Assembly: GCA_947479085.1 (NCBI GenBank)
Contig: CANJYB010000009.1
Span: forward strand, 62,001-126,000
Source: Bacteroidota bacterium
GTDB taxonomy: Bacteria > Bacteroidota > Bacteroidia > 2-12-FULL-35-15
Direction of reading: 5' to 3'
Length of the DNA: 64,000 bases
Below are positions 22,260 through 31,905 of the stretch, one piece after another. Below the pieces are notes generated by a model. The model saw nothing but the letters and a program-made list of their open reading frames with translations, ran no database searches and was not told the origin of the DNA. Within the stretch, counting starts at the first letter, position 1. Each line of letters opens with the position of its first letter. Both the position numbers and the translations under genes were made by a program.

Positions 22260-23366
22260 AAAAACACCAGCAAAGGCATCGTTTCTGCAAAAATTAAAGA
22301 TGAAAAACAGAACACCAACAAGGGCGGAAGTTTGATAAATAGAGGAAATGATGTATCTTTGCTTGCAGCAATTAACTCCACCATGATGCGCGACAGTGTA
22401 AAAGAAATTTTACTTATCCAATCTCCTTATTTAAGTGACGAGGTTTTGTTGTCTGTAATGGATAGCAGTAGCGGGTTTTCGGAGGCTAACATAGGTGATA
22501 TTATTGTAGCCAACTCACCTATTTCCACTTATGTTCAGGATACTATCAATTCGCTCAATTTATCATCCACTGTTATCAGCCAGATAAATGCAGCACAAAC
22601 AGGAACATCGGTAAGAGAAGAAACAAAAAGCAGAATTTCTTTTTATTCTTCCCGTTGCAGTTTTACTAAAAACGAAACAGTACGTTATTTCCTCAACTAT
22701 TCATCACCTGCCACCGCTGCCGATAGTATTTTAGAAGTAGCCGAAGATTCCACCTCTGATATGGATGACATGTCCGCTGATATGTATATTAAAAGAGGAA
22801 ACTATGCAAAGGCCGATTCTATTATTAATTTATTGTCTCAAAATGCAGATAAAGATGGGATAGTGAAATTAAAAGAAGTGTTGGAAACATTAACACAAAA
22901 TGCCGAGCCGTTAGATTCATTACTTACCAATCCTATTGACCTGCAAAAAGTGAATGATGTGGCCAACAACGACAGATTAGAAGGTTATACCAAGGCACAG
23001 ATTATTTTATCATTAATATATGGCACACCTTATTACGAGCCAATAGATGATATTCTAATTAGGCAGGAAAGGAGTAGAATAATAGCACCGCAGGAAAGTA
23101 CTTTAGCAAACAGAAAAGGAAGCTACCTGTATCCAAACCCTAACAATGGGGTGATGCAATTGGACTATCAGCTAACGGCAACTGATGTAGGACTATTGAA
23201 AATAATGGATTTGGAAGGTAAACTGATTGCTTCCTACCCATTAGATAATACCAAAACCATTATGAATATTAACCAATCGGCATTAACCAATGGAGTGTAT
23301 TTGTATCAGGTATTGGTAAACAATCAGGTTATCAATTCAAACAAATTAGTGATTATTAAAAATTAA
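22260..23366 (+). pseudogene. 5'-truncated remnant of a T9SS-exported protein gene
   Basis: An open frame runs from just after an in-frame stop at 22257-22259 to 23366 with no ATG or signal peptide at its beginning. The first plausible initiation codon is a TTG at 22332, and the protein-like sequence continues upstream of it (NTSKGIVSAKIKDEKQN). The C-terminus is an intact type A sorting domain (YPNPNNGVMQLDYQL, GVYLYQVLVNNQ, NKLVIIKN). A surface protein lacking its signal peptide cannot be exported, so this is most likely the 3' part of a once larger gene. It ends at a strong terminator (23372-23408) and lies between the two paralogues. Confidence 0.6.
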
Positions 23367-23371
23367 CTTTT

Positions 23372-23408
23372 AAAACCAATCCCGCACAAGCGGGATTGGT
23401 TTTTTTTA
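23372..23408 (+). terminator. Intrinsic terminator
   Basis: Fourteen-base-pair stem AAAACCAATCCCGC/GCGGGATTGGTTTT with loop ACAA, running into T8, just after the remnant gene. Confidence 0.85.
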
Positions 23409-23420
23409 ATACCTATTAAG

Positions 23421-24863
23421 ATGAAATCATATTTAATAATTGCTATAATTATTATCCTTAATAATGATTGCAAAGCTCAACAATGGGATGCTATGAATGG
23501 AGGGGTAACTTATGATACAACAAAAGGTGTTGTTTTGTCAATACTTAATTATCAAAATAAAATTACTATTGCTGGCGGTTTTAAAAATTCAGGAAATACC
23601 ATCTTAAATTCCGTGTCTCAGTGGGATGGGAACCAATGGACACCAATGGGAATAGGTTGCTGGGGATGGGGGACAGACCCATGGGCTGATGTGCAAAGCA
23701 TGGGTGTTTTCCATAATAAATTATATGCTGGAGGGTGGATTCGCGGGTCAGGAGGTAATATTATTGGAGATAGTGCTCATATTTCAGTAAATCTTACAAA
23801 ATGGGACGGGATAGACTGGTCTCCATTTACACACCAAGACCCTAATTTAACTGGCATTTATGGAGTTTTTACCAATTCAACAGAGGTTTATGCTTTTCAG
23901 GAATATCATAATAATTTATACATTGGAGGCATGTTTACACAAACGAATGATTATTTTGGAATTCATAACACAAAAGAAATTGCAAAATGGAATGATGTGG
24001 ACACATCTTTTTCATCGGTTGGTGTTTTTAGTGGTTCGTTTTACCCTCAATTTACCGAATTTACAAACACGTTTACAATATATAATGATAAGCTTATTGC
24101 AGGGGGTAGTTTTACAACTATAGATGGTAACCCAATTAGTGCTATTGCATCCTGGAATGATACTGCTTGGTCTGCTTTGGGCAGTGGTTTAAATTCAACC
24201 GTGTTTTCTTCGGTTGTATTTAATGGGGATTTATACGTAGCAGGGCAATTTACTGCAACTGGAGATGGGTTAACTTCTCTCAATCACATTGCAAAATGGG
24301 ACGGCACACAATGGTCAGCAGTTGGAGAGGGTTTAAATGATTGGATTTATAAATTATATGTTGATAGTACACAAAATAAATTGTATGCTGGAGGAAGGTT
24401 TATACAAACCGGCTTAGGAGTAACTGCTAAACATATAGCAGAATGGAATGGAACTAATTGGGTTGAAGTAGGAGGGGGGGCTGATGATTTGGTTGTATCT
24501 TTCTATGCAAAAGATAGTAACTTGTATATAGGTGGCTATTTTACGCATGTAGGTAATGGCATACCAGCAAATGCTATAGCCCGCTGGGGCCCAAGCCATG
24601 TGGGAGTAGATGATATTTCGGCAAGCTCAACCACCATACAATTGGAAATATACCCGAACCCAAGTAACGGGGAGTTTACAATAGAAAGTACAAGTAAAAT
24701 AGAAAGTATAAAAGTGTTTAATATATTGGGAGAAACTATTTATCAAACTACAAAAGATAATCTGCAAGCAAGTATTAACCTTAGCTCCCATCCCAAAGGG
24801 ATATATTTCGTGCAGGTGAAAACTGAGAAAGGAATACTGAATAGGAAAATAGTTATTCAGTAA
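23421..24863 (+). CDS. Secreted propeller-like repeat protein with type A T9SS sorting domain (paralogue)
   Basis: 480 aa, same architecture as the protein at 20740-22191: signal peptide about 1-19 (ends NDCKAQ), blade repeats with IAGGxF, AKWDGxxWSAVGEGLND, then a type A sorting domain (YPNPSNGEFTIES to RKIVIQ). From about 24424 to past the stop codon the DNA is nearly identical to 21751-22200, while the N-terminal two thirds have diverged strongly in sequence and spacing. The stop lies 13 bp after the terminator-preceded start region of no other gene, so it is probably transcribed alone. Confidence 0.85.
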   Translation: MKSYLIIAIIIILNNDCKAQQWDAMNGGVTYDTTKGVVLSILNYQNKITIAGGFKNSGNTILNSVSQWDGNQWTPMGIGCWGWGTDPWADVQSMGVFHNKLYAGGWIRGSGGNIIGDSAHISVNLTKWDGIDWSPFTHQDPNLTGIYGVFTNSTEVYAFQEYHNNLYIGGMFTQTNDYFGIHNTKEIAKWNDVDTSFSSVGVFSGSFYPQFTEFTNTFTIYNDKLIAGGSFTTIDGNPISAIASWNDTAWSALGSGLNSTVFSSVVFNGDLYVAGQFTATGDGLTSLNHIAKWDGTQWSAVGEGLNDWIYKLYVDSTQNKLYAGGRFIQTGLGVTAKHIAEWNGTNWVEVGGGADDLVVSFYAKDSNLYIGGYFTHVGNGIPANAIARWGPSHVGVDDISASSTTIQLEIYPNPSNGEFTIESTSKIESIKVFNILGETIYQTTKDNLQASINLSSHPKGIYFVQVKTEKGILNRKIVIQ

Positions 24864-24915
24864 TCCTTAAAATCAAGTGCTTTTTTTAGTGGCGGAACAC
24901 CACTTAATAATAAGT

Positions 24916-25386
24916 CTACTTCACCCCATCATTCTTCCGCATAAATTCCAACAGCGCTCTGGCATCATTATCGCTTAAGCTTTGGCTTGGCATACGAACC
25001 AAACAAATTTCAAGTTGAGCCTGTGCAGCCGGGTCTTTGTTAATCATTTCATCGGTATTGGTAATAAAATTCATAATCCATGAAGGTTGGTGACGACCCG
25101 TAACACCTTTCCATCCCGGACCTACCAGTTTTTCATCTGTCAGTTTATGGCAGGCCGAACATTTTGCTTCAAATGTTTTATTTCCACCCTCGGCCATTTC
25201 CCCGTTTAGTTTTTCATCTAAAACAATATCTTTAAATTTCCCTTCTCCTTTATTCGGATCATATTTTTTTAAACTATCAGCAGCCGCAGCATCCTTTGCC
25301 GCCTGAGTTTTACTTGTCTCCTCACCACAGGCTATTATAGAAAACCCAACAGCAATGGCAATACCGATTATTAAATATCTTTTCAT
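24916..25386 (-). CDS. Cytochrome c lipoprotein
   Basis: 156 aa. Lipobox FSIIAC (Cys20), an Ala/Lys-rich linker, then one class I cytochrome c domain with haem motif CSACH (Cys76, Cys79, His80), the GPGWKGVTGR loop and a likely axial Met132 in VRMP. Anchored to a membrane facing the periplasm, it would shuttle electrons to a terminal oxidase or another acceptor. It is divergent to the polytopic His-containing protein at 25510. Confidence 0.88.
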   Translation of the reverse strand: MKRYLIIGIAIAVGFSIIACGEETSKTQAAKDAAAADSLKKYDPNKGEGKFKDIVLDEKLNGEMAEGGNKTFEAKCSACHKLTDEKLVGPGWKGVTGRHQPSWIMNFITNTDEMINKDPAAQAQLEICLVRMPSQSLSDNDARALLEFMRKNDGVK

Positions 25387-25509
25387 TCTTTTTGAATATT
25401 AAATTGTTTAATTAACAATGCAATATTAATGTTATTTAGCCATTGGTTTTTATGATTTATATCATATCCGGGCAATTGAATTATTCAGGTACTTTGCAGA
25501 AATTTTCAG

Positions 25510-26739
25510 ATGCAAAACTCATTACATAAATGGATACGTATTTCCATTCTTAATCTCTCCATTGTTGCGTTCCTGGGTGTTATACTCCGGTCCAAGATAG
25601 TATTTTCATTGCCTTTTCTTGATCAGAAACATTTGCTTCATAGTCATTCTCATTTTGCATTTGCAGGCTGGATCACTCAGTTATTAATGTCGCTCATGGT
25701 GGGTTATTTATATAAAAAAGGACTAACGGATTCGTTTAATAAATACAAATGGTTGCTGCTTGCCAACCTCATTACAGCTTACGGAATGTTGGTTGCATTT
25801 ATTATAGAAGGGTATGGATTATTTTCCATCACTTTTTCTACCCTGTCTATTTTTGTTTCTTATTCTTTTGCTGTTAAATATTGGAAGGATTTGAACAGGA
25901 TAAAATCAACTTCCACTTCCCGGCATTGGTTCAAGGCAGCAGTGGTGTTTAATGCCGTATCTTCCCTGGGTGCATTTGCATTGGCCTTTATGATGGCCAA
26001 ACACATTATTCATCAAAACTGGTACCTGTCCTCTGTTTATTTCTTTCTTCATTTCCAATATAATGGTTGGTTCTTTTTTGGCTGTATAGGTTTATTGATT
26101 GACAGGTTGGAGTTTTACCAAATAAGAAGTAATGTGTATAAAGCCATTTTCTGGATTTTCTTTTTAGCATGTGTGCCGGCTTATTTTCTATCCACACTCT
26201 GGATGCATATTCCTGTTTGGGTATATGTCATTGTCGTAATATCTGCCATTGCGCAGGTGGTAGGGTGGTTTTTGCTTGTGCGCATTATGTTCACTCACCT
26301 TGATATACTGAATAAAGTAACCTCACTGGCTTCAAAATGTTTGTTGTCTTTAGCTGCATTTGCATTATCACTTAAGTTTTTATTGCAGGTAGGTTCCACT
26401 TATCCTTCATTAAGTACTCTTGCTTTTGGTTTTCGTCCCATAGTTATAGCGTATCTCCACCTGGTGTTATTGGGAGCTATAACCATATTTCTTATTGGAT
26501 ATATGGTTTCCGGTGATTTTGTTTCTATGAAAAAGAAATCAATCATTGGAATTTGTGTGTTTGTATTCGGAATCATTTTTAATGAAATACTATTAATGGC
26601 ACAGGGAGTAGCAGGATTAAAATACGAAGGCATACCTTATATAAATGAAATGCTGCTGATAGCAGCATTAATCATGTTCAGCGGAATACTATTATTTGCA
26701 GTCAATCAGTTTCAAAACAAAAAATTAATCGCGAATTAA
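25510..26739 (+). CDS. Polytopic membrane protein with conserved His pairs (haem-copper-oxidase-like)
   Basis: 409 aa, about 11-12 hydrophobic segments, no signal peptide. Two membrane-embedded His clusters stand out: HLLHSHSHFAFAGW (His41-His48) and FFLHFQYNGWFF (His181), followed by AYLHLVLLGA. Such spacing recalls subunit I of haem-copper oxidases/NO reductases and NnrS-like proteins, but the full set of haem and copper ligands cannot be confirmed by eye. The start ATG follows a TACTTTGC sequence. The stop is 2 bp from the tryptophanase start, so the two are co-transcribed, and a cytochrome c gene is divergent. Function uncertain; a membrane redox or haem role is inferred. Confidence 0.6.
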   Translation: MQNSLHKWIRISILNLSIVAFLGVILRSKIVFSLPFLDQKHLLHSHSHFAFAGWITQLLMSLMVGYLYKKGLTDSFNKYKWLLLANLITAYGMLVAFIIEGYGLFSITFSTLSIFVSYSFAVKYWKDLNRIKSTSTSRHWFKAAVVFNAVSSLGAFALAFMMAKHIIHQNWYLSSVYFFLHFQYNGWFFFGCIGLLIDRLEFYQIRSNVYKAIFWIFFLACVPAYFLSTLWMHIPVWVYVIVVISAIAQVVGWFLLVRIMFTHLDILNKVTSLASKCLLSLAAFALSLKFLLQVGSTYPSLSTLAFGFRPIVIAYLHLVLLGAITIFLIGYMVSGDFVSMKKKSIIGICVFVFGIIFNEILLMAQGVAGLKYEGIPYINEMLLIAALIMFSGILLFAVNQFQNKKLIAN

Positions 26740-26741
26740 CT

Positions 26742-28127
26742 ATGGAAGATTTTAAAACCATTATTGAACCATTTAAAATAAAAATGGTAGAACCTATTCA
26801 TTTAAGCACTTACGAGCAAAGAAAACAATACCTGGAAGAAGCGCATTATAATCCCTTTGCTTTAGATTCGGATAAAGTAATCATCGATTTTCTTACCGAC
26901 AGTGGCACATCTGCCATGAGTTCTAACCAATGGGCAGGAATAATGCAGGGAGATGAATCGTATGCCGGAGCAAGCAGCTGGCATAAAATGCGTGATGCTG
27001 TTCTTGACTTAACAGGGCATGAGTTTATTTTACCAACCCATCAGGGCAGGGCAGGGGAGCGCATTCTGTATGGGCACCTGGGTGGAAAAGGAAAAATATT
27101 TATCAGTAATACACACTTTGATACCACCCGCGCTAATATTGAATTTTCCGGTGCCACCGCCATTGATATCCCGATTGAAGAAGGAAAAAACCCCAAGGTG
27201 TTTCATCCTTTTAAAGGAAACATGGATGTGGTTAAACTGGAAAATTTAATCCGGGAAAACGGTGCAGCAAACATTGCAGGGGTAATTTTAACGGTTACCA
27301 ATAATAGCGGTGGTGGACAACCTGTAAGTATGGAAAATGCAAAAGCAGTGGCAGCTGTTTGCAAAAAGTATACTATTAATTATTTTCTCGATTGCTGCAG
27401 GGTAGCCGAAAATGCTTATTTTATTAAGCAAAGAGAAAAGGGCTATGAAAACAAAACGTATAAAGAAATAGCACAGGAGTTATTTTCACTAACGGATGGT
27501 TCCATTATGAGTGCAAAAAAAGATGCACTGGTAAACATGGGCGGATTCCTCTCGTTAAAGAATGAAGAGTTGGCCAATGCCTGTAAAAATCTTCTCATCA
27601 TTACCGAGGGATTTGCTACCTATGGTGGCCTTTCGGGAAGAGATATGGAAGCAATAGCCATCGGACTTAAGGAAGTATTTGAGCCCGATTACCTGCATTA
27701 CAGGATAAGAAGCACCGCTTTTTTGGGAGAACGATTACGTGAAATGGGTGTTCCTTTAATATGGCCCATTGGCGGACATGCGGTATATATTGATGCAAAA
27801 GAGTTATATGCTCATATTCCTGTTCACGAGTATCCCGGGCAGGCATTGGTTTGCGAACTTTATTTAACGGGAGGTATTCGTTCCGTGGAGATAGGTTCTG
27901 TCATGTTTGGAAAATATGATAACGAGGGTAAACTTATTCCAGCCCCCATGGAACTATTGCGTTTGGCTATCCCCCGAAGAGTATACACACAAAGCCATAT
28001 TGAATACGTTATTGAAGTTTTCGAAAAGATAATGAAAAACAAAGAAAAAACAGGAGGGTTAATAATCACTGAAGAGCCCCTGTTTTTAAGGCATTTCACA
28101 AGTAAGTTTAAAAAGGTAACAGAATAA
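26742..28127 (+). CDS. tnaA: Tryptophanase (tryptophan indole-lyase)
   Basis: 461 aa PLP-dependent beta-eliminating lyase. PLP lysine is likely Lys260 in MSAKKDALVNMGGF, with Asp217 in FLDCCRVAENAYF. The C-terminal LRHFTSKF has His451 at the site of E. coli TnaA His463; tyrosine phenol-lyases carry Phe there, so tryptophanase is preferred. It would convert tryptophan to indole, pyruvate and ammonia. No TnaC-like leader or tnaB permease is visible. It is translationally close to the upstream membrane protein gene (2-bp gap) and converges with porP within 2 bp, leaving no room for a terminator. Confidence 0.88.
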   Translation: MEDFKTIIEPFKIKMVEPIHLSTYEQRKQYLEEAHYNPFALDSDKVIIDFLTDSGTSAMSSNQWAGIMQGDESYAGASSWHKMRDAVLDLTGHEFILPTHQGRAGERILYGHLGGKGKIFISNTHFDTTRANIEFSGATAIDIPIEEGKNPKVFHPFKGNMDVVKLENLIRENGAANIAGVILTVTNNSGGGQPVSMENAKAVAAVCKKYTINYFLDCCRVAENAYFIKQREKGYENKTYKEIAQELFSLTDGSIMSAKKDALVNMGGFLSLKNEELANACKNLLIITEGFATYGGLSGRDMEAIAIGLKEVFEPDYLHYRIRSTAFLGERLREMGVPLIWPIGGHAVYIDAKELYAHIPVHEYPGQALVCELYLTGGIRSVEIGSVMFGKYDNEGKLIPAPMELLRLAIPRRVYTQSHIEYVIEVFEKIMKNKEKTGGLIITEEPLFLRHFTSKFKKVTE

Positions 28128-28129
28128 AA

Positions 28130-29152
28130 TTAATCCTGCCATTTAGCACCTCTTGCTATCAGGTACTTTAATGATACTTCTATTCCGCCATTGTTCCTGC
28201 TTACTGTAGCGTATGATGAGGTGTTAACGTCATAGGAAATACCGATTGCAAAATTACTTAGTTCATAGTTTACCTGTGGAATGAATGCATCACCAAAACG
28301 GTAATGAGCCCCGATAGAAATTCCCGACTCGCTGATAAACCCTGTTACTTTCGTTGCGTTTCTGAAACGATAACGAACAAGAGTACCTACATTAAATTCG
28401 TTCGACTTGCCTTGCACAAAACAAACAATGGAAGGAATAATAGAAAAGCTTGTTCCTGAAATATCTAAAAATCCATTAATATTCACTACAACTTTACCAA
28501 GTAGTTTTTCAGTTGCCGAAAAGTATTGTTGTTCCGGACGGTTCATGTGGTAATAAGCAAAACCAAGTCCTAATCTTTTTTGTTCGTTTCGTTGCATCGT
28601 ATTTTTACCACTGAAATATTCATAGTAAACTCCAGCGCTTAAATCGGTATAAAAATTAGAGGTAAATGTGGTAGGTTCATTCGGATTAATCTGTCGGTTA
28701 AAACCCGTTCCATCGTATTGATTTCCCCAATAAAGTGCAGAATAATCTGCCTTATGCTGAGCCCCGCCTGCCGAAATACCCAAAGACAAAACAGAAAGGC
28801 GGGTAACCGGAATAATACCAGAAAAACTAATTGCAACTTCTGTAAGTCCTATTTTAGCATCACCGGCCTTGTCGCTGAAAAAATTTAAACCCATACCCAA
28901 ATGGGCTTTATTTGCTTTTTTATTAAGTATGGGAGCATCTACAGAGCCTGCAGCTGTATTGTAAGAATGACCCATTGCCATCCATTGATTTCGGTAATTA
29001 ACTATTGCTCTTATTCTTCCATCAAAAACTCCCGTGTTTGCAGGATTTATTAACTGGGGTGTTTCGCTGAACTGCGAAAAATGAATGTCTTGTGCAAATG
29101 AAGTAATTGAAATTGCAACAGAAACAAGTAGAAGAAGGTATGTTTTTTTCAT
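28130..29152 (-). CDS. PorP/SprF-family type IX secretion membrane protein
   Basis: 340 aa. Signal peptide about 1-20 (SVAISITSFAQ), then DIHFSQFSETPQLINPANTGVFDG, the hallmark opening of PorP/SprF proteins, followed by outer-membrane strands (YRNQWMAMGHSY, SLGISAGGAQHKADYSALYWGNQYD). These proteins help secrete and anchor type B sorting-domain substrates. It lies 17 bp after such a substrate gene (29170-31662) in the same direction, supporting a dedicated secretion pair. Confidence 0.92.
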   Translation of the reverse strand: MKKTYLLLLVSVAISITSFAQDIHFSQFSETPQLINPANTGVFDGRIRAIVNYRNQWMAMGHSYNTAAGSVDAPILNKKANKAHLGMGLNFFSDKAGDAKIGLTEVAISFSGIIPVTRLSVLSLGISAGGAQHKADYSALYWGNQYDGTGFNRQINPNEPTTFTSNFYTDLSAGVYYEYFSGKNTMQRNEQKRLGLGFAYYHMNRPEQQYFSATEKLLGKVVVNINGFLDISGTSFSIIPSIVCFVQGKSNEFNVGTLVRYRFRNATKVTGFISESGISIGAHYRFGDAFIPQVNYELSNFAIGISYDVNTSSYATVSRNNGGIEVSLKYLIARGAKWQD

Positions 29153-29169
29153 GATTCCCGGTAGGTCTT

Positions 29170-31662
29170 TTATCTTACTAATGTAATATTCCCTTTCAGT
29201 TTCACTTCATCTCCATTAGCCATTGTGCCGGATAGTTTATAGGCAAAGACTCCCGGATTAAGCGGTTTTCCGTTAAAGGTGCCGTCCCATCCCATCGCAC
29301 GGTCTACTGTGTGAAATACCGATTGTCCCCAACGGTTGAAAATTTCAAAATCCATATCCCGAATACTTCCCATAACATAAAGTACATCATTCACGTTATC
29401 ACCGTTTGGAGAAAATGCATTAGGTACCCCTGCCACTGTTCCTCCTATTGGTTCATCGGGTAATCGGAACACAGCAATTAAATTATCATTAGCAGAAACG
29501 GTAATACCTACGGAATCTGAAATGGTGGATGGAATAGGGGTATGAGCTCCCATTTCCCAGTGGTCGAATATATATCCCGCAGCAGTAGTGGCCTGCAAAG
29601 TGGTTTCTATATTTCCATAAAAACTTCCTGTCCATGGATAAGAGGTAGGTGTTATCGTATTTATCTGTACGGTACCAGCCCCTGCTGGCTGAACATCAAC
29701 TGTAATATTGTAAGGTCCGGTTAATCCATAACAATCAATCATACCTGAAACTATTTGAGTGCAACGATCGGTAATGAACTGCCTCATGGTGGTCACATTC
29801 TGTTGCCAGGTAGTTAATGAACCTCCCCATTTATTTATCTGTCCCGGCATTTCCGGTGCAATTACCGCAATCATACTATCCAGCAAAGGGAGTGCATAAT
29901 CGCAACTCAGGGTAGTGTTCAGCAAATCAATGTATCGCGTTTCGTATAAATGAACAAACGTAGGGCTTTTAAGCAATGAATCCAGAATAACAGTATGCCC
30001 CTGTCCTCCCGGGTCGTTCAGTGCTTCAGGAGCACATGGGTCTGCAGACGGCAGCTGGCTTGGAATTCCGGTATAATTAATATAATGTCCGAAACAGGCA
30101 TCATTGTCCCATAAGGTATATCTCCATTTATGTTCATGCCCGTTAATCGCTCTTCCTCTCCACCATGCAGTGTTCCAGTTCAACCAGTCGGATGTTACCG
30201 CCCAGGAATTAATAATGAAATAATCTATCAGACTTTTTACATTTAACAGGCTGTCCACGTAATTGTAATTGGCAGGTATAGTCAGGCTATTAGTTGATAC
30301 AAAATTCTTTAATGCATCCCAGTCTGTTTGTGCTTGCGTTCCGCCATAAGCACTCCAGGTTCCACCCCAGGTTTGTAAAAACTGAAGACTATCTTTATCT
30401 CCCTGATCAGAATAATAGCCTGTAAAATCATTGTCGTCCACTTTTTCTCGGATGTCATACACTCCCCAGTATTGGCCATTTACATAAAGCACACATGGCG
30501 ACCAGGTACGTTCATCAAGGTGTAAATTCCCTCTTTGAGATAAGGTATGAACATAACTGTCACGAATATGAGCCCCTCCTGTTTCAAATGGATAATTATC
30601 ATTTGCTGCAGCTTTCAGAATAATCCGGGTAAAGGCTTTACGGGATTTGTTTACAAATAATTTTGTTCTCACCGCATAGTTATATCCCATTTCATCGTCA
30701 CTGATATAGTCAATACCACGCTGGTTATACGACCACGAATCGTTACCGTGTTCATTGGCATTTCCATCAGTTTCCGTTTTCAACTGTCTTGCTTCATTAA
30801 AGTATTGCAAACCTGTTTCAGGAGAGGTTTGTGTTCCTGTCATAAGGGTCATTATCCCGTCACCAAAAATTGAAATAACAGAAACCTGGTGAGTAACTCC
30901 AATAAAATAAGTACAACTTCTGATAAAGCTGGAAGGTACCAATGGATTAGTGCTGAATGCGCGGGCTCTGAGCACAGTAGTAGCAGAAATGTTTATAGGA
31001 ACAGTATAAGGCGTTGAGGCTGCCGTTGGTGTAGAGCCATCCAATGTATAAGTAATAGTTACATTAAGGTCGGGAGAGGAAAGTATAACGTTTTGAGCAC
31101 TTGCATAAAATCCTGCAGCCACGCTTGTATTGGGCCTGGTAGCATATTCCAGCTTGGCCCCTGTATTGGTAGCCCCCGGAGTCGGAGTTGTAAATACTCC
31201 CCAGGTAGCTCCTCCATCCACAGCCCTTCCCCTCGAATGGTCGACCAGGTTGGGTTTTAAAGTCATCGAATCGATAATGGTTCCTGCCGGATTAGCAAAA
31301 ACAAGTTCATCGGGTTTGGTTTGTGTAAGTTTAAAGTTGGTATGAATATCTCCTGCCGCCACCGTGTTTTCGCCAGAAGCCCAGATGCGCAAAAAGCCAT
31401 TGGCTGCAATAGTACTTCCGGCCGGAAAGGTATATTTGGTCACATTATTTTTGTTATCACTTAAATGATAACCCGCAAGGTTTACCGAAGCGCCACCCGC
31501 GTTATAAAGTTCCACCCAGTCGGAAGATTTCCCGAAATTGTCGTTGAAAGTTTTATTCGAGCAGGAATATTCATTCACCATTACCTGGCTGTTGGCCTTG
31601 CAAATAAAGGAAATGATAAGAACTGATGTAAAAAGAAAGCGAGTATAATTTTTCAAATTCAT
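29170..31662 (-). CDS. CotH-kinase/lamin-tail surface protein with type B T9SS sorting domain
   Basis: 830 aa. Order: signal peptide about 1-25; lamin-tail domain about 26-140 (EYSCSNKTFNDNFGKSSDWVELYN); chitobiase-like Fn3 domain about 190-253 (TYTLDGSTPT); CotH kinase-like domain about 330-620 with LKAAANDNYPFETGGAHIRD and LWDNDACFG (Asp519, Asp521, likely metal/ATP site); an InlB-B-like repeat near 655-740 (GYIFDHWEMGAH); and a C-terminal type B domain from about 745 (VPNAFSPNGDNVNDVLYV, IFNRWGQSVF). It is a large exported protein that may phosphorylate or bind surface polymers. Secretion partner: the adjacent PorP/SprF gene. Confidence 0.88.
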   Translation of the reverse strand: MNLKNYTRFLFTSVLIISFICKANSQVMVNEYSCSNKTFNDNFGKSSDWVELYNAGGASVNLAGYHLSDNKNNVTKYTFPAGSTIAANGFLRIWASGENTVAAGDIHTNFKLTQTKPDELVFANPAGTIIDSMTLKPNLVDHSRGRAVDGGATWGVFTTPTPGATNTGAKLEYATRPNTSVAAGFYASAQNVILSSPDLNVTITYTLDGSTPTAASTPYTVPINISATTVLRARAFSTNPLVPSSFIRSCTYFIGVTHQVSVISIFGDGIMTLMTGTQTSPETGLQYFNEARQLKTETDGNANEHGNDSWSYNQRGIDYISDDEMGYNYAVRTKLFVNKSRKAFTRIILKAAANDNYPFETGGAHIRDSYVHTLSQRGNLHLDERTWSPCVLYVNGQYWGVYDIREKVDDNDFTGYYSDQGDKDSLQFLQTWGGTWSAYGGTQAQTDWDALKNFVSTNSLTIPANYNYVDSLLNVKSLIDYFIINSWAVTSDWLNWNTAWWRGRAINGHEHKWRYTLWDNDACFGHYINYTGIPSQLPSADPCAPEALNDPGGQGHTVILDSLLKSPTFVHLYETRYIDLLNTTLSCDYALPLLDSMIAVIAPEMPGQINKWGGSLTTWQQNVTTMRQFITDRCTQIVSGMIDCYGLTGPYNITVDVQPAGAGTVQINTITPTSYPWTGSFYGNIETTLQATTAAGYIFDHWEMGAHTPIPSTISDSVGITVSANDNLIAVFRLPDEPIGGTVAGVPNAFSPNGDNVNDVLYVMGSIRDMDFEIFNRWGQSVFHTVDRAMGWDGTFNGKPLNPGVFAYKLSGTMANGDEVKLKGNITLVR

Positions 31663-31837
31663 CTGAAAAGGAGTTTATGTGTTTGAAATTAATTGATAAA
31701 AGTAGGGCTAAAAATTTGATTAGCAAAATATTGTTTCATTCTTTTTTAAACAGAACTATCTCCGAAAAAGAGGTTGCATCGGCTTTATTAATCATGATTT
31801 CAGAAACCAGCGTTTACTCAAAAACACAAAGTTCACT

Positions 31838-31905
31838 AAAGAAAGTATATTTCCTTTTCAATGCTTTGCGTTCTTTGCGTCTTTGCGAGAAACTTTTGAT
31901 AGCTA
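31838..31905. repeat. ACACAAAG / CTTTGCG repeat patch
   Basis: Left half has ACACAAAG and TTCACTAAAG, right half has TTTGCGTTCTTTGCGTC and TTTGCGAG, so the halves are roughly inverted. A looser relative of the CTCTGCGG patches. A related CTTGGTG/CTTTGTG/CTTAGTG patch lies at about 33345-33395. Confidence 0.5.

Noticed and set aside
26742-28127. Tyrosine phenol-lyase
   Set aside because: The residue in LRHFTSKF is His, as in tryptophanase, where tyrosine phenol-lyase has Phe.
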